Shown: positions 43,123 through 50,488, numbered from the stretch's first letter. The stretch: DNA of 64,000 nucleotides from an uncultured Lachnospiraceae bacterium (GCA_910585345.1 CAJUDS010000005.1:62001-126000), one strand, 5' to 3'. Numbers and translations are program-made. Notes: generated by a model from the letters alone, not told the origin.

Positions 43123-43177
43123 CTGCTCGGACTTATTACAAGAGAGCAGAGACGGCTCTGAATGACAGAGGAGTTGT
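43123..43177 (+). repeat. 55-nt two-hairpin element, copy 1
   Basis: Stem 1 CTGCTC/GAGCAG (43123-43128 with 43144-43149) closes a 15-nt loop starting GGACTTA. After 2 nt, stem 2 ACGGCTC/GAGTTGT (43152-43158 with 43171-43177) closes a 12-nt loop TGAATGACAGAG. It ends 36 nt before the ATG at 43214. The other copies (43969, 46492, 47719) have the same length and geometry with compensatory stem changes. Confidence 0.8.
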
Positions 43178-43213
43178 GACGGGAAAGTTAATCAAGAAGG
43201 AGAGTGTTTGTTT

Positions 43214-43960
43214 ATGAGCATTTTAGGAGTAAACGGAACTTTGGCAGACGCATACCAGTATGCGAATAGAACACAGAAAATAGGCACAGGCAGGGGTGTG
43301 AGCTTTGCGGAGCTTGCAGCCACAAAAGCGTCAAGACAGGAAAGCGTGGAGGGAATGAGTTTTAAGGATATGTGGCAGACGAGATTCCCCGGAGCATACT
43401 ACAACGTGATGGATACATCCAAGATTGACGGTTCATTATGGGGAAGGAACGATTATCCTTGGGATAAATATTTCAGTAATAATGCGGATGATTTTGTTTT
43501 GGACTGGAAACCATCGGGTGCGGAACCTGCCATGCTTGACTCAAAAGTGCAGGCAAAGATCAATTCCACCATTGGAAAGAAAGCCATTGTTGTCCCACCG
43601 GAACTGGAAGAAAAAATGAAGAATGACCCGGAGCTGGTAAAGAGTGTCATGGCGAAGGTTGAGGGTTTTATTGCGGAGCAGGACATTATGAATCCGAATC
43701 CCCGGAAAGGTTATCTGATTGCATTAGATGAAAATGGGGATATCGCACACGCCTGCGTGACAAGTGAAAAGATGTCAGTGTCATCGGCAGAATTTATAGA
43801 AGCTCGCAAAGCAAGGGAAGAAAAACATGCAGAATATGAGAGGTTGGCGGAGGAAGCCGCTCTGAAACGCAAACTGTTGGCACAGGAAACGGACAGAAGA
43901 TATTACCAGAGCAAGGCGGTTTCGATTGCTGCATATGAAGTGGCGGGCATTTTGAAGTAA
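43214..43960 (+). CDS. Unknown protein, paralogue of 42330
   Basis: The protein has 248 residues; ATG at 43214 after AAGGAGAG. The N-terminus MSILGVNGTLADAYQ fits the short M-x-I-x-G pattern of the cluster. It shares GVSFAELAA, EGMSFKDMWQTRFPGAYY, IVPPELEEKMKNDPELVK and the C-terminal coiled-coil and AAYEVAGILK with the 42330 protein, so the pair arose by duplication. It is soluble by composition. No catalytic motif is evident. Confidence 0.75.
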   Translation: MSILGVNGTLADAYQYANRTQKIGTGRGVSFAELAATKASRQESVEGMSFKDMWQTRFPGAYYNVMDTSKIDGSLWGRNDYPWDKYFSNNADDFVLDWKPSGAEPAMLDSKVQAKINSTIGKKAIVVPPELEEKMKNDPELVKSVMAKVEGFIAEQDIMNPNPRKGYLIALDENGDIAHACVTSEKMSVSSAEFIEARKAREEKHAEYERLAEEAALKRKLLAQETDRRYYQSKAVSIAAYEVAGILK

Positions 43961-43968
43961 AGTAGGAT

Positions 43969-44023
43969 ATGCCCGGACTTACCATAAGGGGGCATGAGCG
44001 GCTCCGAATGACAGAGGGGCCGC
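43969..44023 (+). repeat. 55-nt two-hairpin element, copy 2
   Basis: Stem 1 ATGCCC/GGGCAT with a 15-nt loop (GGACTTA...), a 2-nt linker, and stem 2 GCGGCTCC/GGGGCCGC around GAATGACAGA. It ends 34 nt before the ATG at 44058. Stem 1 differs from copy 1 at two base pairs on both strands, keeping pairing. Confidence 0.8.
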
Positions 44024-44057
44024 CATTGAAATATTTTTATCAAGGAGGATGAGAAGT

Positions 44058-45128
44058 ATGGCATTGAATGTTAATCAGGATTACAGCCAGTTTTATATGG
44101 GGACGGAGCAGATAAAAAGCTACGGCTCTAATCCGGCTGCGAAGAAAGATACCTTGGTGAAATACCGGTTCAACACCACGGATGAGCATGGCAACAAGGT
44201 TATGGATAAGATGTCAAAAGAAGAGACCATGAAAGCTATGAATGACATTTCCTCGCAGTACGGGGACAGCGTTATCGTGCAGTTTTCCGGTGACGGCCTT
44301 GCGGCACTTGCGGAGGGCGGGAAATTCATGTCCGGCAGGGAAATGACGGCGGAGGAAATGGCGGCGAAGGCGGCAAGGGATGCCGCATTCCAGGCAGAAA
44401 ATGTGACACAGCTTGAAAATACGCACAGGATTGTCATTCCGAATTATGAAACAAACGAACAGCTTTACAACAGCCTTGCAGGGGCAGATGACAACGTGAT
44501 TAGTTCCACAATGGGAATCATCTCCAATTACCTTATGCCGGATGACGTTTCCGGGTTATCGGAACAGGAACGGCAGGATATGGCGGCTTTCGGCTTGGAA
44601 GCGGCTAAGTATCTGGCAGAGAACTATCTGGATGAATCCCATGCGGCGGATTTCATGTCTGCAATGGAGACAATTACGAAATACGGTCTGAACGGTTCCG
44701 TTTCAGACAGCGGGAAGGTCATATACAATGTGCAGGAAGGGCAGGTGCGGATGTCCAGCGCACCGGGCAGCTATGTGGACATGGAAAGCTGGCTGAAAGC
44801 GAATGACACTGACCTGTATGACCAGATCAACGAACTAAACCGGAGCATCATAAACCATAAGGATGGGGAGAACCATTCCGCCAAGTTTATAGAATTATAC
44901 ACAAAGGCCGCAAAGGAGATACTGAATGCCTCTTCTGATGCAAAGAGGGACAGCGGTTATGCGGATTGGAAAAAGAGCGTGGAAAAGACAGAACTTCCAA
45001 CTACATTCCAGAATGTAAAATATAATAGTTTCCAGTCATTTTTGGAAAGCCTGCAGAACCAGAACAGCCTTTCCAATTCATGGATCAGCGGGAACATAGG
45101 CCGCTTTATGAAATGGCTGACGGCCTGA
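44058..45128 (+). CDS. Unknown 356-residue protein of the cluster
   Basis: ATG at 44058 after AAGGAGGATG. The N-terminus MALNVNQDYSQFYMG is Asn/Gln/Tyr-rich; residues 30-60 include DEHGNKVMDKMSKEETM. The rest is mainly helical and acidic, with no signal peptide and no transmembrane segment. A C-terminal hydrophobic/aromatic tail reads ISGNIGRFMKWLTA. It is much longer than its neighbours. I do not recognise a family. It is preceded by element copy 2. Confidence 0.75.
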   Translation: MALNVNQDYSQFYMGTEQIKSYGSNPAAKKDTLVKYRFNTTDEHGNKVMDKMSKEETMKAMNDISSQYGDSVIVQFSGDGLAALAEGGKFMSGREMTAEEMAAKAARDAAFQAENVTQLENTHRIVIPNYETNEQLYNSLAGADDNVISSTMGIISNYLMPDDVSGLSEQERQDMAAFGLEAAKYLAENYLDESHAADFMSAMETITKYGLNGSVSDSGKVIYNVQEGQVRMSSAPGSYVDMESWLKANDTDLYDQINELNRSIINHKDGENHSAKFIELYTKAAKEILNASSDAKRDSGYADWKKSVEKTELPTTFQNVKYNSFQSFLESLQNQNSLSNSWISGNIGRFMKWLTA

Positions 45129-45164
45129 TGGCAAAAAAATAATTTATCAAGGAGGATGATATTT

Positions 45165-45788
45165 ATGGCAATTTCAGGAGTAACGGATTACACGAACACT
45201 TATGCGGCAGACAGGGCAAACGGGAGCAGCCCCCTTAATGGGGATTCGCAGGCTTACCTGAATAGTCTGAAAGAGAAATACCCGGATGTGAACATAACGG
45301 TGGCAGACTTCAAGAATGGGAAACAGGAAGATGCTTATATGTTTGGGAGCAGCGGCGGCAATAACATAGTCATTGCTTCTAATATTATCGAACAGATGGC
45401 TTCTGACCCGGCAGCAGCGGCAAAGTATGAAAAGTATATTGCTGATGCCCCGAAAGCGGCGGAGGAGATTAAGGAAGGGCTTGCCGCGCATGGGGCTGAA
45501 ATGGTGGCTGGCGGAACTGTTATTGACAAGGATGGGAAAGTTTCCTATTGGTGTATCGGCAAACATGAGCCGCCGAAGGACAGCCCGACAGTATCTTATA
45601 AAAAGCAGATGCAGGAGCAGTTGGAGGAAAAGCGGGCAAAGAAGAAAGAGGAAGAAGCCCTGAAGGAAAAGAGGCTGGAAAAGGCGGAGACTCTGGAAAA
45701 GCTGCTGGAGAAGATCAGGACGAAAACAGATGCACCTGTGAAATTGCAGGAAGAAGGCAAGGGCGCACAGTTGGATTTAACCATATAA
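45165..45788 (+). CDS. Unknown protein, resembles the DUF6033 group
   Basis: The protein has 207 residues; ATG at 45165 after AAGGAGGATG. The N-terminal MAISGVTDYTNTYAADRA and YPDVNITVADFKNGKQED resemble uncharacterised Lachnospiraceae proteins I associate with DUF6033. The C-terminal third is a highly charged coiled-coil (EQLEEKRAKKKEEEALKEKR). No signal peptide. Function unknown; the cluster position and similar N-termini point to a common use with its neighbours. Confidence 0.7.
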   Translation: MAISGVTDYTNTYAADRANGSSPLNGDSQAYLNSLKEKYPDVNITVADFKNGKQEDAYMFGSSGGNNIVIASNIIEQMASDPAAAAKYEKYIADAPKAAEEIKEGLAAHGAEMVAGGTVIDKDGKVSYWCIGKHEPPKDSPTVSYKKQMQEQLEEKRAKKKEEEALKEKRLEKAETLEKLLEKIRTKTDAPVKLQEEGKGAQLDLTI

Positions 45789-45805
45789 CAGGGAGGAATT
45801 TTATC

Positions 45806-46357
45806 ATGCGTATAGGAAATAACAATCAGGGAATCTGGCAGCTTTTATCTGGTAAGACAAATACATCTTTTGCCGGGGCAAGGCGTTCCGGTGCGGGCGG
45901 CAGGAATACGCTGGAGGATTTGCTTACCGGACATTACAAAAATTCGCATGGTGTGGAAGGTATGGTGATAACGAAGGGCAGCAACCGGAAAAGGACCATG
46001 CCTGTGTCAGATGAAATGAAACAATTTGTTTATAACGGTGTGAAAGATGCGTTTTATAAATATAACGGTATGTCGGGTGATAACGAGGCAGAACAGAAGA
46101 AATATAGTGCGGCCATAAATAATTACTTGAAAACGATAAAAAAGGAAGACAGATCTGCCACTTCCTGGACTTTAGGACAAATGAAGGTAAACCTTGCAAA
46201 TAGGGTTTCCAGTGCCATAAAAGAGAAAGTACCCGGATGGACATATGGCAAGCCGATTCCGTCTGATGTGTTGGATGAGGTTTTCGCTGACGAGAGCATC
46301 ACATCAATGGTGTCCGGGAAATCCGGCACAGCGAAAGGGCTGGATATACAGATATAA
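45806..46357 (+). CDS. Unknown protein of the cluster
   Basis: The protein has 183 residues; ATG at 45806 after AGGGAGGA. It starts MRIGNNNQGIWQLLSGK and is basic, Gly/Ser/Asn-rich in the first 50 residues, then helical (MKQFVYNGVKDAFYKYNG, LGQMKVNLANRVSSAIKEK). No recognised domain. It follows the 45165 gene by 17 bp without an intervening two-hairpin element, so those two are cotranscribed. Confidence 0.7.
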   Translation: MRIGNNNQGIWQLLSGKTNTSFAGARRSGAGGRNTLEDLLTGHYKNSHGVEGMVITKGSNRKRTMPVSDEMKQFVYNGVKDAFYKYNGMSGDNEAEQKKYSAAINNYLKTIKKEDRSATSWTLGQMKVNLANRVSSAIKEKVPGWTYGKPIPSDVLDEVFADESITSMVSGKSGTAKGLDIQI

Positions 46358-46372
46358 TCCTTACCCTTTATT

Positions 46373-46404
46373 CCGCAGAGGCGCATAAACCTTTGCCTCT
46401 GCGG
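46373..46404. repeat. 10-bp hairpin downstream of the 45806 gene
   Basis: CCGCAGAGGC/GCCTCTGCGG with a 12-nt loop. No T-run follows. The rest of the 221-bp gap holds a partial, degenerate GGCGGCTCTGAA segment near 46421 and then element copy 3. Confidence 0.6.
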
Positions 46405-46491
46405 ACAGCAAGGGTGCAGGGGCGGCTCTGAACGGGAGAGCAGCGGAGGGAGGTATCTGACCAAGGAAGTTAGGAGACATGAAGCAATGAA

Positions 46492-46546
46492 CTGTTCGGA
46501 CTTATATTGAGGGAGCAGGAGCGGTTCTGAATGACAGATGAGCCGC
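46492..46546 (+). repeat. 55-nt two-hairpin element, copy 3
   Basis: Stem 1 CTGTTC/GAGCAG (one U-G pair) with a 15-nt GGACTTA loop, a 2-nt linker, and stem 2 GCGGTTC/GAGCCGC around TGAATGACAGAT. It ends 32 nt before the ATG at 46579. Confidence 0.8.
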
Positions 46547-46578
46547 AATACTAAAAAATAATTGGAGGATTGGAGAAA

Positions 46579-47088
46579 ATGAGCATTAGTGGAATAGGAA
46601 CAGCCGGATATCCGCTGACAGGATACACGGCAAGAAAGGCAGAAAGAAATGCAGAAAGAAATGCAGAATCCGGTACAGTGGGATTCATGGATACAGTAGT
46701 GGAAAAGGCGGCACAGCATAAAGCAACAGATTATGACGAAAAAGCCTTTGATATGGTCGGCCCGAATGCCCCGCGGGAAGTGAAGGATGCGTGGATGGAT
46801 GCGGCGAAAGAAGTAAATGCAAATGGCATGGGAATCCGGGGCAACGGAATGATGAGCCACATATCGCAGATGATGGTGCAGCGGCTTAATAAACAGCTTA
46901 AGGGTGAGACGGAGAATTTTGACATTCTTGGAAGCACGGTGGAATCTGCGATCCAGGCAACAAAAAAGGCGTTGTACGATTTGGAGCATCCTCTGGCTCC
47001 TGCGTACAGAAGCATAGAGGCGGAGCAGGCTCGTATCAAAGAAAGGGAGTTCTATACCGCATTTTTGGAAAGGCTGGAGAAGTTATAG
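46579..47088 (+). CDS. Unknown protein, N-terminus shared with 47803
   Basis: The protein has 169 residues; ATG at 46579. The first 24 residues (MSISGIGTAGYPLTGYTARK) are nearly the same pattern as the 47803 protein (MSVNGIGAAGYPVAGYETRR), while the rest differs. A conserved N-terminal tag on different bodies suggests an export or assembly signal. The body is helical with an acidic/basic mix. There is no hydrophobic signal core, so standard Sec export is unlikely. Confidence 0.72.
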   Translation: MSISGIGTAGYPLTGYTARKAERNAERNAESGTVGFMDTVVEKAAQHKATDYDEKAFDMVGPNAPREVKDAWMDAAKEVNANGMGIRGNGMMSHISQMMVQRLNKQLKGETENFDILGSTVESAIQATKKALYDLEHPLAPAYRSIEAEQARIKEREFYTAFLERLEKL

Positions 47089-47100
47089 AACGTCATATCT

Positions 47101-47160
47101 CCAATAAGCCGCAGAGGATGGGTGATGCAGGCATTCCGGCAGATTGGGACGCGGGGAGAG
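47101..47160 (+). repeat. Post-gene repeat, copy A
   Basis: CCAATAAGCCGCAGAGGATG and following bases match the segment at 47592-47670 (CCAATAAGCTACAGAGGACG), including GCAGGCAT, TTCCGGCAGAT and a GGGGAG stretch. Both copies begin just after a stop codon of a cluster gene. Confidence 0.65.
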
Positions 47161-47169
47161 GATATATCT

Positions 47170-47586
47170 ATGAAAGAATGTATAAAGAAACGGGTACATG
47201 AATTGTACTGGAATGATAATATAAACTGTGCGAGGACAGCAATCATCTGTTTGAGTGAATTATTTGAAACTGTTGTAGAACAGCAAACAATCTGTTCTGC
47301 TGTTGGATTGCATGGTGCTGGAGGGTATAGAGCGCAGTGCGGATTAGTTGAAGGTACACTTATGTTTATAGGGGTTTATCTTCATAAATTGGGAAAGACA
47401 GAAAACGAAATAGTATCTGCCTGTTATAATTTTGCATCAGCTTTTGATAAAGCATTTGGCTCGTTAAGATGTTTTGAACTGCGCCCTACGGGTTTTTCAA
47501 AGAATGATCCACCGCATATGTGTGAAAATCTGACTTGTGATGGGATTGAATTTGCATATCAATATATTTTAGAGGTCACAAAGTAA
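47170..47586 (+). CDS. C_GCAxxG_C_C-type putative redox protein
   Basis: The protein has 138 residues; ATG at 47170 after GAGAGGA. The layout matches the C-GCAxxG-C-C family: NINCARTAI near residue 17, GLHGAGGYRAQCGLVEG near residue 50, SACYNFA, then late cysteines (RCFELRP, MCENLTCDG). These are small proteins with spaced cysteines suspected to bind metal or do redox work; activity is not known. The first Cys of the usual CGGG motif is missing here. It is unlike its neighbours and has lower GC, so it may be a separate insertion. Confidence 0.72.
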   Translation: MKECIKKRVHELYWNDNINCARTAIICLSELFETVVEQQTICSAVGLHGAGGYRAQCGLVEGTLMFIGVYLHKLGKTENEIVSACYNFASAFDKAFGSLRCFELRPTGFSKNDPPHMCENLTCDGIEFAYQYILEVTK

Positions 47587-47591
47587 TATCC

Positions 47592-47670
47592 CCAATAAGC
47601 TACAGAGGACGGACAGGGCAGGCATCCCCGGATTTCCGGCAGATAGGGGAATCGGGGAGCTGGGAGAGGA
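47592..47670 (+). repeat. Post-gene repeat, copy B
   Basis: Second copy of the repeat at 47101, with a small insertion (CCCCGGA) in the middle. It follows the 47170 gene's stop at 47586. Confidence 0.65.
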
Positions 47671-47718
47671 GGTGTTGCTGTGGAACGTAGATAAAGTGTT
47701 TCTGTATGAAAGGATAAA

Positions 47719-47773
47719 ATGCTCGGACTTATTATGAGAGAGCAGAGGCGGCTCTGATTGACAGATGGGCTGC
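47719..47773 (+). repeat. 55-nt two-hairpin element, copy 4
   Basis: Stem 1 ATGCTC/GAGCAG (terminal A-G mismatch) with the 15-nt GGACTTA loop, a 2-nt linker, and stem 2 GCGGCTC/GGGCTGC (two G-U pairs) around TGATTGACAGAT. It ends 29 nt before the ATG at 47803. Confidence 0.8.
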
Positions 47774-47802
47774 AATACTAAAAATAATGGAGGACTTGAA
47801 AA

Positions 47803-48384
47803 ATGAGTGTAAATGGAATAGGGGCAGCAGGATACCCGGTAGCAGGGTATGAGACAAGAAGGACGGAAAGGAATGTGGCAGGAAGGAATTTTGCAGATCA
47901 GGCAGCGGAAGCGGCACAGGCAACAGCCACCCTGCATGGCGCTGATGAAGGTTCAGGAGATATTGCAATCAGTTCATGGGCGGATGTTGTGAGCGGTTCA
48001 TCCATTTCTGTCTATAAGACGCAGGATTTTGATGCATCCAATCCAGTGTATAAGGTCAAGACATGGGATAAGTCGGGGAATGTGACGGAGCAGATGGTGG
48101 ACGTGTCAAAAGTAGACCCGGAGAACTGTGATACGGCTGAAATGTATGCGTATACCGCTAATCTGAAAGAAAGCGGGAAAGGCAGTTTTGAGGATACAGT
48201 TCTGAAAGCGGCAGTCGCTAAAGCTGTAAAAAATGCGGAGCAGAGAAGCGCGGGCTCATGGAGCTTTTCGGAAAAGACGGATTGGGTGAAAATTGTAAAT
48301 GATATCATGCAGTCAGAGTACCGCTACGGAGATTTGAAAGGTTACATGGAGTGGAAGAAGTTCTTAGGTTTTTTGGATAAGTAA
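47803..48384 (+). CDS. Unknown protein, N-terminus shared with 46579
   Basis: The protein has 193 residues; ATG at 47803 after ATGGAGG. The N-terminal MSVNGIGAAGYPVAGYETRR segment is shared with the 46579 protein. The middle has YKVKTWDKSGNVTEQMVDVS and an aromatic C-terminus (GYMEWKKFLGFLDK). No signal peptide, no known domain. It is the last gene of the cluster before phage-like genes. Confidence 0.72.
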   Translation: MSVNGIGAAGYPVAGYETRRTERNVAGRNFADQAAEAAQATATLHGADEGSGDIAISSWADVVSGSSISVYKTQDFDASNPVYKVKTWDKSGNVTEQMVDVSKVDPENCDTAEMYAYTANLKESGKGSFEDTVLKAAVAKAVKNAEQRSAGSWSFSEKTDWVKIVNDIMQSEYRYGDLKGYMEWKKFLGFLDK

Positions 48385-48481
48385 CTCCACGATTCATTAC
48401 ATAAAGCACAAACGATAAAAGGGGACTGGCAGAGACAGGCTGGTTCCCTTATTAAATATCAGTGCGGGGAGGCGGTGGTCA

Positions 48482-48652
48482 ATGGAAAAGGTGAAATGCC
48501 CGAACCCTAAGTGCGGGCGGCGCATCTTTGACATTGAGGTGATGCCGCCGGGGAAAGTGGTGCTTGAAATGAAATGTAGGCATTGCGGGGAAATAGTGCA
48601 GGTGGGCTTTAGTCCAAAGAAGATACATAAGAGAAACAGGCGGCAGGAATGA
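48482..48652 (+). CDS. Small zinc-ribbon protein (Com-like)
   Basis: This 56-residue ORF has paired metal motifs CPNPKCG and CRHCG separated by about 19 residues, the pattern of Com-type zinc-ribbon regulators of phages. The ATG follows GGGGAGGCGG, and the stop overlaps the next start (ATGA). RNA or DNA binding is inferred from the fold. Short length means only modest certainty. Confidence 0.65.
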   Translation: MEKVKCPNPKCGRRIFDIEVMPPGKVVLEMKCRHCGEIVQVGFSPKKIHKRNRRQE

Positions 48653-48772
48653 AACCCTGCCCTTTTTGCAAATCCGTGATTAGGGTTGTTCTTTGCGGGC
48701 ATACTTACAGTATACATGGTAATTTATGGAAATTATCACTGTAAGGATGCCTGCACAGGGCCGTTCCGCTGA
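48649..48772 (+). pseudogene. Lar-like zinc-ribbon fragment, apparently frameshifted
   Basis: Frame one reads MKPCPFCKSVIRVVLCGHTY and stops after about 31 codons. A second frame, entered near 48720, continues YGNYHCKDACTGPFR, which completes the second Cys pair expected for a restriction-alleviation (Lar) type zinc ribbon. A one-base shift would join them. Alternatively only the short first frame is made. Function is presumably lost. Confidence 0.5.
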
Positions 48773-48815
48773 TCACAGTTAGAAATCCAGAAGTGGCTGT
48801 GGGAGGATACAGGAA

Positions 48816-48968
48816 ATGTGCAAAGTAAGGTGTCCGGCGTGCCGGAAGAGGATCTGCGAGATAATTGCCATCGCAGAAGGAAGGGCAGTCATAGTGTTGA
48901 AATGCCCCCACTGCGGGAGGATAGTCAGGCTGGAATGGCTAGTACAGACCTCATTGAAAACCAAATAA
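48816..48968 (+). CDS. Second small zinc-ribbon protein (Com-like)
   Basis: This 50-residue ORF has CPACRKRIC and CPHCGRIV motifs, a two-CxxC zinc ribbon with a basic C-terminus, similar in design to the 48482 ORF. The start follows GGGAGGATACAGGAA. A strong terminator lies 45 bp downstream. Such genes sit near the start of phage early regions. Confidence 0.6.
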   Translation: MCKVRCPACRKRICEIIAIAEGRAVIVLKCPHCGRIVRLEWLVQTSLKTK

Positions 48969-49012
48969 TGTTTACTCAAAATGAGCGAGCGGCCAAGTGA
49001 CGAGCTGCGAAG

Positions 49013-49062
49013 GGCCGGAGTAAAGCTAGAGACCAATACCTTAGCTTACTCCGGCCTTTTTT
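49013..49062 (+). terminator. Strong intrinsic terminator before the phage early operon
   Basis: A 15-bp stem with one bulged A (GGCCGGAGTAAAGCTA with TAGCTTACTCCGGCC) is followed by TTTTTT. A further hairpin (AAAGCGTT...AACGCTTT) lies at 49093-49138 just before the leader ORF. Confidence 0.85.
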
Positions 49063-49137
49063 ACGTTTCTTAGGTAGTTTCATATCAAAAAATAAAGCGT
49101 TTCTGGCTTTACGAAGGCGTAAAGAAAGGAACGCTTT

Positions 49138-49197
49138 ATGTCTGAAAAAATCAATACATTCTGCGTCCTGCCGGGTTCCGGCGGGAGGCTCGAATGA
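49138..49197 (+). CDS. Possible 19-codon leader peptide
   Basis: ATG at 49138 after AAAGGAACG reads MSEKINTFCVLPGSGGRLE and stops at 49197, overlapping the sigma-like gene's ATG (ATGA). Overlap suggests translational coupling. The 17-nt segment GCCGGGTTCCGGCGGGA within it recurs at 49701 inside the 49666 gene. It could be a remnant rather than a working leader. Confidence 0.35.
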   Translation: MSEKINTFCVLPGSGGRLE

Positions 49198-49586
49198 AGA
49201 TCACCTATGAATTTGTAACAGGGGAAATCTCCGAGGTGGAGGTGGACGAGCGCCTCGGGGGGATGCTGCTGGATTTAGACCGCCAGCAGTACAACAACGA
49301 CCATAAGGAGACCCGCCGCCATGTTTCCCTTGACGGCATAGACTACGAAGGGGAGCTGTTTGCCTCGGCGGAAGATACAGAAAGGGCGGTGGAACACAGG
49401 GAGGATATGGCGCGGCTGTATTCCGCTATGGAGGCTTTATCCTCATCCCAAAGGGAGCTGGTGAAGAAAGTCTATTTTGAAGAGCGGAAGATCACGGATA
49501 TTGCCCGTGAGGAAGGTGTGTCCGAAGCCGCTATCCGTAATCGTCTAAAGAAAATTTATTCCCGATTAAAAAAATTTTTAATTTAG
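49194..49586 (+). CDS. Phage RNA polymerase sigma-like protein (region 4 HTH)
   Basis: The protein has 130 residues. The C-terminal half (LSSSQRELVKKVYFEERKIT, then DIAREEGVSEAAIRNRLKKI) is a sigma region-4-type HTH. The N-terminal part (DGIDYEGELFASAEDTER) resembles phage/ICE sigma-like proteins. It probably steers transcription or regulates phage genes. There is no region 2, so it is not a full sigma factor. Confidence 0.8.
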   Translation: MKITYEFVTGEISEVEVDERLGGMLLDLDRQQYNNDHKETRRHVSLDGIDYEGELFASAEDTERAVEHREDMARLYSAMEALSSSQRELVKKVYFEERKITDIAREEGVSEAAIRNRLKKIYSRLKKFLI

Positions 49587-49665
49587 GGGGTTCGATTTTG
49601 CCTTTCCCGTGACCTAATAGTGAGGGCAGTGAAAACAAGCACCCTCAGAAAGAGGTGAAAAGTAG

Positions 49666-49854
49666 ATGAAACACAGCTTGAAGATCAGCTATACAAAAGA
49701 GCCGGGTTCCGGCGGGATTGTCTGGTGCAGGACTGTACCTTTGCGTGAGCGCCTGCTCCGGCGGCTGTTCGGTGAGATGCGCCGGGTTACGATCATTGTC
49801 CCCGGAGGCAGCGTAGAGGAACTTTCGGTGAAGGAGGTAGGGACGGATGCGTAA
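49666..49854 (+). CDS. Small conserved phage protein of unknown function
   Basis: The protein has 62 residues. MKHSLKISYTKEPGSGGIVW followed by RERLLRRLFGEMRRVTIIVP and GGSVEELSVKEV resembles small proteins common in Firmicutes prophages; their function is not known to me. It starts after AAAGAGGTG and overlaps the next gene by 8 bp. Confidence 0.65.
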   Translation: MKHSLKISYTKEPGSGGIVWCRTVPLRERLLRRLFGEMRRVTIIVPGGSVEELSVKEVGTDA

Positions 49855-50161
49855 GAAGGTTTTTATCTGCAGCCCATTCCGTGGCGACATGGAAGGGAAT
49901 GCGAGAAGGGCGGCGTCCTACAGCCGCATGGCGTGTGAGCAGGGATTTCTTCCCATCGCGCCGCACCTTTTATTCCCTCAGTTCTTGAACGAGGGCATCG
50001 AGGAAGAGAGGCGGCTCGGCATTGCTATGGGGATGGAACTGCTCTCGCTCTGCGATGAGGTGTGGGTATTCGGGGAAGCCACCGAAGGGATGGCGGCAGA
50101 GATCGCATTTGCCACAGAACAGGGAAAGACAATCATTTTTAAGGAAACGGAGGGAATGTAA
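49847..50161 (+). CDS. DUF4406-like nucleoside deoxyribosyltransferase-fold protein
   Basis: The protein has 104 residues. It opens with KKVFICSPFRGDMEGNARRA, then PIAPHLLFPQFL, SLCDEVWVFGEATEGM and a terminal AEIAFATEQGKTIIF. This is the Rossmann-like fold of DUF4406/nucleoside 2-deoxyribosyltransferase relatives found in phages. The catalytic glutamate may be the one in TEGMAAE. A nucleotide-metabolism role in phage replication is plausible but unproven. Confidence 0.75.
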   Translation: MRKKVFICSPFRGDMEGNARRAASYSRMACEQGFLPIAPHLLFPQFLNEGIEEERRLGIAMGMELLSLCDEVWVFGEATEGMAAEIAFATEQGKTIIFKETEGM

Positions 50162-50488
50162 ATGGGAAGTGAATTATTGAGGATTGCGGAAGGTTTCTCC
50201 ATCGTTGCGGAAGGTCTGCGGGGCCTTGCCAAAGCGGAGGGAGGAAGTAAGACGGCAGAGAAAGCACAGAAGGTACAGCCGTCAGCTACGGAAAAGGCAC
50301 AGAAGCAGGATGCGGCACAGGAACAGCCTGCCACGCTGGAGGGCATCCGGGCGCTGATGGCGCAGAAAACACAGGAGGGCAAGTCGAAGGAGATCAGGGA
50401 ACTTTTGCAGAAGTACGGTGCGGCTAAGCTCTCGGCGGTGAAGCCGGAGGACTACCCGGCGCTGATGCAGGAAGCGCAGGTGCTGTGA
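50162..50488 (+). CDS. Hypothetical phage protein
   Basis: The protein has 108 residues; an N-terminal amphipathic helix (LLRIAEGFSIVAEGLRGLAK), a Gln/Lys/Ala-rich disordered middle and a helical C-terminus (IRELLQKYGAAKLSAVKPED). It starts right after the preceding stop and shares one base with the DUF2800 start (TGATG). This type often sits next to DUF2800 genes in clostridial prophages. Function unknown. Confidence 0.7.
   Translation: MGSELLRIAEGFSIVAEGLRGLAKAEGGSKTAEKAQKVQPSATEKAQKQDAAQEQPATLEGIRALMAQKTQEGKSKEIRELLQKYGAAKLSAVKPEDYPALMQEAQVL

Noticed and set aside
43123..47773. Reading the 55-nt elements as integron attC sites
   Set aside because: They lack the GTTRRRY/RYYYAAC core sites, and no integron integrase is present; their fixed position before start codons fits a leader better.
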